Assembly (NCBI GenBank): GCA_959026725.1
Contig: CAUFMG010000001.1
Span: 186,001-250,000 of the forward strand
DNA length: 64,000 nt
Reading direction: 5' to 3'
Source: an uncultured Collinsella sp.
GTDB lineage: Bacteria; Actinomycetota; Coriobacteriia; Coriobacteriales; Coriobacteriaceae
Each line of letters begins with the position of its first letter. Position 1 is the stretch's first letter. Made by a program: the position numbers and the translations under genes. This document shows positions 59,684 through 64,000 of the stretch, piece by piece. The notes beneath the pieces were generated by a model. It saw nothing but the letters and a program-made list of their open reading frames with translations. It ran no database searches and was not told where the DNA came from.

Positions 59684-60034
59684 TTAGAGAGCCTCTTCCG
59701 CCCACTTCTCGAAATCAATCGCACGCCTTTGGGCGGTTCGGTACGCTTCCATGTCTTCACGAGCGCCTACCACTACGATGGCCATTTTTCCTTTGATTTT
59801 AATGAGGCGGTACACAATCCGAATGCCACTTCCCCTGAGCTTGATTTTCATGAAGCCCGTCAAATCCGTGCCTGCCTTGTTTCCAAGAGGCTTGCCGAAT
59901 CCGCCTTCGTTCTGCGGCAATGGGTTCGTTCTGATTCTTTCTATAGCCTTAAACACGTGTTTTCGCTGGGAACCATCGAGACGCTTGAGATCCTTGAGAG
60001 TATCCGGGTAGAAAGCGACTTCGTACCCGCTCAT
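59684..60034 (-). CDS. RelE/ParE-family toxin
   Basis: A 116-residue basic protein of the ParE/RelE fold: YEVAFYPDTLKDLKRLDGSQRKHVFKAIERI at the N-terminus, then KPLGNKAGTDLTGFMKIKLRGSGIRIVYRLI and the ending AIVVVGAREDMEAYRTAQRR. RelE members cut mRNA at the ribosome and ParE members poison gyrase; the sequence alone does not decide. The ATG overlaps the antitoxin stop by 4 bp (ATGA), a standard TA arrangement with antitoxin first. The terminator follows at 59592. Confidence 0.9.
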   Translation of the reverse strand: MSGYEVAFYPDTLKDLKRLDGSQRKHVFKAIERIRTNPLPQNEGGFGKPLGNKAGTDLTGFMKIKLRGSGIRIVYRLIKIKGKMAIVVVGAREDMEAYRTAQRRAIDFEKWAEEAL

Positions 60035-60351
60035 TCAAACTCGACCTCATCCATCTGATCGAGTTCGTCCTGGCCCACACCCAACTCTGCCATAACATCA
60101 GATAGGGAAACGAGTTCATCATCGCTTGTCGCAGCCGTCCTCTTAAGGGCCAACGTCAACAAGGCGAGGTCCTCCTCCGCCTGCTTAGCCTCTCGGTATT
60201 CATCGGGCGTCACGATAACGAACGCCGGCTTGTTGTGTTTCAAAACTACAACCGGGTTGTCGTTGCTCACTCTCGAAAACGCAGCGGGACCCTTACCGTG
60301 ACTGAAATCGCTGATGGGAACAAGATTGTCGAGCATCTTTAAAGCAGGCAT
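60031..60351 (-). CDS. Phd/YefM-family antitoxin
   Basis: A 106-residue acidic protein. The N-terminal Phd/YefM DNA-binding and dimer domain includes LVPISDFSHGKGPAAFSRV, NDNPVVVLKHNKPAFVIVTPDEYRE; the C-terminal part (about 60-106, DELVSLSDVMAELGVGQDELDQ) should wrap the toxin. The ATG at 60351 (MPALKML) has GGAGG 6 nt upstream; an earlier ATG overlaps it. Such antitoxins repress their own promoter, usually at palindromes near the start. Confidence 0.9.
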   Translation of the reverse strand: MPALKMLDNLVPISDFSHGKGPAAFSRVSNDNPVVVLKHNKPAFVIVTPDEYREAKQAEEDLALLTLALKRTAATSDDELVSLSDVMAELGVGQDELDQMDEVEFE

Positions 60352-60494
60352 CGAGACCTCCAAATATAAAGTCTTTTATGCATTCATTTTAGCATGCAGA
60401 AAATACCAGCAATCACGGAATAGTGGCACGGACGAGGCATCGCTTTCCACCAACCGTTGATCATCGACCGAGCAAAATGTCCCGCCAAGAGATC

Positions 60495-60558
60495 GAGCGA
60501 GGATTCCGTCCCTCGAAGAGGGCCGTATTGGCCTCCTCGCGGGACGGAATCCTCGCTC
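60495..60558. repeat. Inverted repeat at the 3' side of DUF4143 ATPase copy 2
   Basis: GAGCGAGGATTCCGTCCC (60495-60512) and GGGACGGAATCCTCGCTC (60541-60558) are perfect 18-bp arms, 28-nt loop, 27 bp beyond the ATPase stop. It could be a terminator stem without a T run, or an element end. Confidence 0.85.
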
Positions 60559-60585
60559 GTTCGTTCCAGCCCGCGTCATCGCGTG

Positions 60586-61797
60586 CTAGACGGCCAGCTC
60601 GCCTGATTCACCCATAAGCCATCGTGCCAGGTCGACGACCTTGATGCCATCCCAATCAGTCGTTTCGTGCCCTGTTCGGGCGATGACGCACTTGGGATAG
60701 GCGTCTCGAATCCGTCGCAGCGGATCAAGCTCACGCTCAAGCGTCACTTCTTGGGAAATGTCGTCACTCACCTGGATATAGACACGGCGGTCACGCCTGA
60801 TGGCGACAAAGTCTACTTCCTTTTGGTAGAGAACGCCCACGTAGACTTCCCATCCGCGGCGCATAAGCTCGATTGCCACCATATTCTCGTAAACATGGCC
60901 AAAATCGAGCTTTTTCGTACCAAGCGCGGCGTAGCGAAACGAGTGGTCGGCCAGGTAGTATTTATCTCCCGTCGACAGGTATTTCTTTCCTGAGACGTCA
61001 AAGCGACGAAACCGGTAGAACGCAAACGCATCACACAGGTAGTCGATATACACAGCCAGCGTCTTGTCGCTTATCTTAAGGTTCGCTCGTGACAGCTCAG
61101 CCGCCATCCCCTTGAGAGAAGAGATGTTTCCGACGTTATCCATCAGGAACTCGCAGGAACGTTTAAGCTGCTCCGCATTACGTATACGATATTTTTGTCT
61201 GATGTCGCGCAGGATAAGAGTTTCAAGCACATCCGAGATGTATGAGAAACGCATCCTTTCGTCCTGGTAGATATAGGAACCCGGCATTCCTCCCTCGCGG
61301 ACATAGCGAGCAAGGGCCTCGGCTGGAGAAGTGATCTCGTGATACGCCGAGAACTCCGCAAGTGAAAACGGAAAGACCTCGATCTCCACCGTTCTTCCCG
61401 TGAACAACGTCGAGAGGTCGCTTGAGAGAAGAAAGGCATTCGACCCCGTGATGTAAATGTCATATTTCTCTGACGCATGAAGACTGTTGATAGCCCGCTC
61501 GAACCCTTCACACATCTGGACCTCGTCGATCATGACGATATTCCGGCAACCCTCGATATAATGCTTTTCCACATATGTATGCAGCGCATGGTATTCCGCC
61601 AACGGCTCGAACTCAAGTAGATTGAAGTTGACGTGTATGACGTTGGCCGAGGGGTCGTTTGAACGAAGTTGGCTGGCAAACGCCTCAAGCAATTTCGATT
61701 TTCCGCATCGCCTGATTCCGGTAATCACCTTGATGTCTGGCGAACCCGCCACCTTGGAGAGCTTATCCATATAGAACGGTCGATTAATAAGTCTCAT
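60586..61797 (-). CDS. AAA-family ATPase with DUF4143 nuclease-like C-terminus (copy 2)
   Basis: A 403-residue paralogue of the 15702-16898 protein. Walker A GIRRCGKSKLLEAF, Walker B NIVMIDEVQMCEGFERAINS, the sensor-like block YITGSNAFLLSSDLSTLFTGR and the C-terminal VGVLYQKEVDFVAIRRDRRVYIQVSDDI are conserved. The two share long identical stretches (for example INSLHASEKYDI versus INSLHASEQYDI). The ATG at 61797 (MRLINRPF) aligns with the other copy's start (MKLINRTS); an upstream extension would cross the palindromic control region. It lies beside a TA pair, within a stretch of lower GC and repeats. Confidence 0.88.
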   Translation of the reverse strand: MRLINRPFYMDKLSKVAGSPDIKVITGIRRCGKSKLLEAFASQLRSNDPSANVIHVNFNLLEFEPLAEYHALHTYVEKHYIEGCRNIVMIDEVQMCEGFERAINSLHASEKYDIYITGSNAFLLSSDLSTLFTGRTVEIEVFPFSLAEFSAYHEITSPAEALARYVREGGMPGSYIYQDERMRFSYISDVLETLILRDIRQKYRIRNAEQLKRSCEFLMDNVGNISSLKGMAAELSRANLKISDKTLAVYIDYLCDAFAFYRFRRFDVSGKKYLSTGDKYYLADHSFRYAALGTKKLDFGHVYENMVAIELMRRGWEVYVGVLYQKEVDFVAIRRDRRVYIQVSDDISQEVTLERELDPLRRIRDAYPKCVIARTGHETTDWDGIKVVDLARWLMGESGELAV

Positions 61798-61805
61798 GGC
61801 AATCC

Positions 61806-61889
61806 ACTTCGCAAAATTAAGATTAACTGAAAAACGCGAAGTACAATATATCATCTACTTCGCGTTTTTGAGAAATCCTAGATTTCGCG
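61806..61889. promoter_or_regulatory. Overlapping palindromes in front of DUF4143 ATPase copy 2
   Basis: AAAAACGCGAAGTA (61830-61843) and TACTTCGCGTTTTT (61856-61869) form a perfect 14-bp inverted repeat around a 12-bp AT-rich centre. A second possible pairing, ACTTCGC (61806-61812) with GCGAAGT (61836-61842), excludes the first, and a further TTTCGCG occurs at 61883. The centre contains TATATT on the coding strand, a possible -10, so the palindrome may be an operator. Confidence 0.6.
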
Positions 61890-62003
61890 TAATTATATTC
61901 GCCAAGCTATCGCAAACCCGACACGGGTGAGATCTCCGCCTGATTGACCCTGCGCAGCAGTCCGAAGCGAAAGACGCGAGTCCTCAGACCGCTCCGGTAA
62001 AAT

Positions 62004-62031
62004 GAGGGCCGCGACGGTTACCGCGGCCCTC
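62004..62031 (-). terminator. Terminator after the sorting-tail fragment
   Basis: Minus-strand GAGGGCCGCGG-TAAC-CGTCGCGGCCCTC followed by ATTTTA, 34 bp past the fragment's stop. Confidence 0.7.
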
Positions 62032-62064
62032 TTGGGAAACGTGTGCGATTGTCAATCGCTCGCG

Positions 62065-62300
62065 CTAGTCTTCCTTGCGGCGGAAACGAGCAAGGAAGAC
62101 TCCGATTGCGGCGATCGCGGCACCCAGGCCGCCGATCGCGGCGACGGTCGCCACCGTTTGATCACCGGTGCTCGCAAGTGAGTTAGCGGACTTGCCACCC
62201 TGAGCCTTGTCACCAGCGGGCTTTCCCGCCTGGGCGCCATCGTTCGAACCGCCGGATGTCTGCCCACCGTTGCCGGAACCCTGATTGCCACCGGACGCAC
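62065..62300 (-). pseudogene. Orphan C-terminal cell-wall-sorting tail (remnant of a surface protein gene)
   Basis: This encodes only a wall-spanning linker and sorting signal: GNQGSGNGG, then AQAGKPAGDKAQGGK, LASTGDQTVATVAAIGG and a hydrophobic helix ending RFRRKED. The segment GKPAGDKAQGGK and the TGDQT.ATVA..GGLGA.IAAIG pattern match the end of the 2143-residue GH31 enzyme. No signal peptide or ectodomain precedes it; upstream sequence is a GC-rich inverted repeat and then carB. An ATG at 62370 gives a 101-residue frame but an implausible N-terminus. It is best read as the remnant of a deleted surface protein, still followed by its terminator. Confidence 0.65.
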
Positions 62301-62341
62301 AAAGCCCCTTCTGCAGCACACGGCACAACCAAGTCACCGCA

Positions 62342-62426
62342 GACCGGGGCGGGGGAGCCGAGTTTCCCACTGAGCGACTCTGCTTGCAGCCGGAGCGAAG
62401 GGGGAAACTCGGCCCCCGCCCCGGCC
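62342..62426. repeat. GC-rich inverted repeat after carB
   Basis: GACCGGGGCGGGGG(A)GCCGAG then TTTCCC (62342-62368) mirrors GGGGAAACTCGGCCCCCGCC then CCGGCC (62401-62426). It begins 12 bp past the carB stop; there is no T run, so it may be an attenuating or transcript-end stem, or a recombination junction with the remnant next to it. Confidence 0.8.
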
Positions 62427-62438
62427 GGACAGGTCACC

Positions 62439-64000
62439 CTACACCGTGTACTGCGGCAGGTCCTGCAGGGCGATGACGTCCATGCCCATGTCGTTGGCGC
62501 TGCCGTGACCCTGCTGGTCCTCGCGCACCGCCTCGATGGCGCTCACGTACGTGTTGGCCGCGGACATTGCAGTCACGCAGGTCACGCCGCGACGCACGGC
62601 CTCGGTACGCAGCAGGTAGCCGTCGCCACGCGAACCTGGGCCGTATGGCGTATTAATGATCACCGCAATCTTGCCATCGGCGATGAGGTCGCCGATGTTG
62701 GGACGCTCGCCGTCGTGCGGGCCGCTAATCTTTTCCACGACCTCGCAGGTCACGTTGCCGCCGCGCAGCACGCGCGCCGTGCCCTCGGTGGAGCAAATGT
62801 CAAAGCCCAGGTAACGCAGGATACGCGCGACCGAAAGGATATGACGCTTGTCGCGGTCGCACACGCTAATGAACACCTTGCCGGCGCTCGGGTCGGGCAG
62901 CTGGTAGTCAATCGCCAGCTGCGTCTTGGCATATGCCTCGGGATAGCTCTTGGCGATACCCATGACCTCGCCCGTAGACTTCATCTCTGGCCCCAGGATA
63001 ACGTCGGCGCCCGGGAAACGGCCCCAGGGCATAACGGCTTCCTTCATGCAGAACCAGTCCAGCTGACGCTCGTCGCTCGGCAGGCCCAGGCTCGCGATGG
63101 AATCGCCTGCCATGATACGCGCCGCGCACTTGGCCAGCGGCACGCCGGTGGCCTTGGAGATAAACGGCACGGTGCGGCTCGCGCGCGGGTTTGCCTCGAT
63201 CACGTAGACGGTCTCGCCCTTGATGGCATACTGCACATTGACCAGGCCGCGTACGCCCAGCGCCATCGCGATGCGGCGCGTGGTCTCGCGAAGCTTTGCC
63301 TGCAGGCTCTCGCTAAAGCTGAACGGCGGGATGCAGGTCGCAGAGTCGCCGGAGTGAATACCGGCCTCCTCGATATGCTCCAGAATGCCGCCGATGTAGA
63401 CCTCTTCGCCATCGCACAGGGCGTCGACATCGGACTCAATCGCACCCTCCAAGAAGCGGTCCAGATACACCGGGTAGTCGGGGCTAATGCGCGCGGCCTC
63501 GGCCATGTAATCGCGCAGATGCTCGGCATCGTAGGCGATCATCATGCCGCGGCCGCCCAGCACGTAGCTCGGACGCACCAGCAGCGGGTAGCCGATATGC
63601 GCGGCCACGGCCTCGGCCTCCTCAAACGAGGTTGCCTGGCCCGCCGGCGGATACATAATGCCCAGCTTGTCGAGCAGGGCGGCAAAGCGCTCGCGGTCCT
63701 CGGCAAAGTCGATGGCATCGGGCTTGGTGCCCATGATGTTCACGCCGCTCTCCTCGAGCATGCGCGCCAGCTTAAGCGGGGTCTGGCCGCCAAGCGTCAC
63801 CACGACGCCATCGGGGCGCTCAACGTCGATAACGTCCATGACGTCCTCGTAGGTGAGCGGCTCAAAGTACAGGCGGTCGGACGTGTCGTAGTCGGTCGAA
63901 ACGGTCTCGGGGTTGCAGTTGACCATGATGGTCTCGAAGCCGCGGGCCGCCAGCGCATAGCTCGCGTGCACGCAGCAGTAATCGAACTCGATACCCTGGC
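62439..64000 (-). CDS. carB: Carbamoyl-phosphate synthase large subunit, C-terminal half (truncated by window edge)
   Basis: 520 codons of the C-terminal part are visible; the start lies beyond the right edge. The visible part has the second synthetase half: FETIMVNCNPETVSTDYDTSDRLYFEP, GVVVTLGGQTPLKLARMLE, PLLVRPSYVLGGRGMMIAYD (ATP-grasp), GLVNVQYAIKGETVYVIEANPRASRTVPF, and the MGS-like allosteric domain at the end (VFISVCDRDKRHIL, IINTPYGPGSRGDGYLLR, ending DLPQYTV). It makes carbamoyl phosphate for pyrimidines and arginine. No frame damage is seen. Confidence 0.96.
   Translation of the reverse strand, partial: QGIEFDYCCVHASYALAARGFETIMVNCNPETVSTDYDTSDRLYFEPLTYEDVMDVIDVERPDGVVVTLGGQTPLKLARMLEESGVNIMGTKPDAIDFAEDRERFAALLDKLGIMYPPAGQATSFEEAEAVAAHIGYPLLVRPSYVLGGRGMMIAYDAEHLRDYMAEAARISPDYPVYLDRFLEGAIESDVDALCDGEEVYIGGILEHIEEAGIHSGDSATCIPPFSFSESLQAKLRETTRRIAMALGVRGLVNVQYAIKGETVYVIEANPRASRTVPFISKATGVPLAKCAARIMAGDSIASLGLPSDERQLDWFCMKEAVMPWGRFPGADVILGPEMKSTGEVMGIAKSYPEAYAKTQLAIDYQLPDPSAGKVFISVCDRDKRHILSVARILRYLGFDICSTEGTARVLRGGNVTCEVVEKISGPHDGERPNIGDLIADGKIAVIINTPYGPGSRGDGYLLRTEAVRRGVTCVTAMSAANTYVSAIEAVREDQQGHGSANDMGMDVIALQDLPQYTV

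Noticed and set aside
62065..62370. Functional small secreted protein
   Set aside because: The frame from the ATG at 62370 has no signal peptide and its first 25 residues derive from the GC-rich inverted repeat; only the tail shows homology.

Overview
The window looks like chromosome of a GC-rich, strictly anaerobic gut actinobacterium of the class Coriobacteriia, most likely Collinsella or a close relative. This is an inference from gene content: an Ech-type energy-conserving hydrogenase, an NfnAB transhydrogenase, a LuxR regulator fused to a 12-helix membrane domain, a FolP-FolK fusion, many sortase-anchored surface proteins, and intergenic regions full of short palindromic repeats. No rRNA or prophage is seen. 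One tRNA gene, initiator tRNA-Met, is present.

Layout. 1-4568: N-terminal part of a giant pilin/adhesin (VWA domain plus tandem isopeptide-linker repeats), running off the left edge. 4.7-5.2 kb: two tandem palindromic repeat units. 5.3-11.0 kb: a hydrogenase operon in the order echAB (fused)-C-D-E-F, read leftward. 11.1-14.0 kb: a transposase-like HTH protein and an old-yellow-enzyme/FAD oxidoreductase. 14.16-14.46 kb: a very regular array of alternately inverted 15-bp repeats beside tRNA-fMet. 14.8-21.4 kb: coaX, an AAA/DUF4143 ATPase framed by 41-bp hairpins, a divergent biotin-ligase-like gene, folP-folK, a sirtuin and exonuclease III. 21.5-24.8 kb: an ECF vitamin-type transporter (T, fused A-A', S) in which the linker of the fused ATPase is encoded by a MITE-like insert. 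25.0-30.1 kb: the conserved glmU-prs-pth string, interrupted by an orphan nuclease-like gene between two copies of a terminal-inverted-repeat element. 30.5-32.7 kb: nfnAB. 33.1-36.8 kb: two surface proteins sharing an unusual signal peptide. 37.1-42.2 kb: the LuxR-membrane regulator and an amino-acid ABC operon ending in a cytidylate-kinase-like gene. 42.5-52.2 kb: housekeeping genes (YqeY, PrsA-like foldase, PTS IIA, purN, purM, purF, MoaE, class B sortase, purE). 52.5-58.9 kb: a 2143-residue GH31 glycosidase anchored to the wall. 59.4-61.9 kb: a RelE/Phd toxin-antitoxin pair and a second DUF4143 ATPase framed by palindromes. 62.1-62.3 kb: a leftover cell-wall-sorting tail. 62.4-64.0 kb: the C-terminal half of carB.

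How it fits together. EchA-F and NfnAB both handle reduced ferredoxin and NAD(P)H, as expected of a fermenter that makes or uses H2. The surface proteins and the class B sortase form a host- and glycan-facing layer: the GH31 enzyme carries carbohydrate-binding, cohesin and dockerin-like modules, suggesting mucin or host-glycan processing.

The most distinctive material is not protein coding. It includes the 15-bp repeat array with constant 25/26-bp spacing at two loci, the TIR elements (three copies), the GGGACAG hairpin family in many intergenic gaps, and a MITE-like element domesticated as a protein linker.
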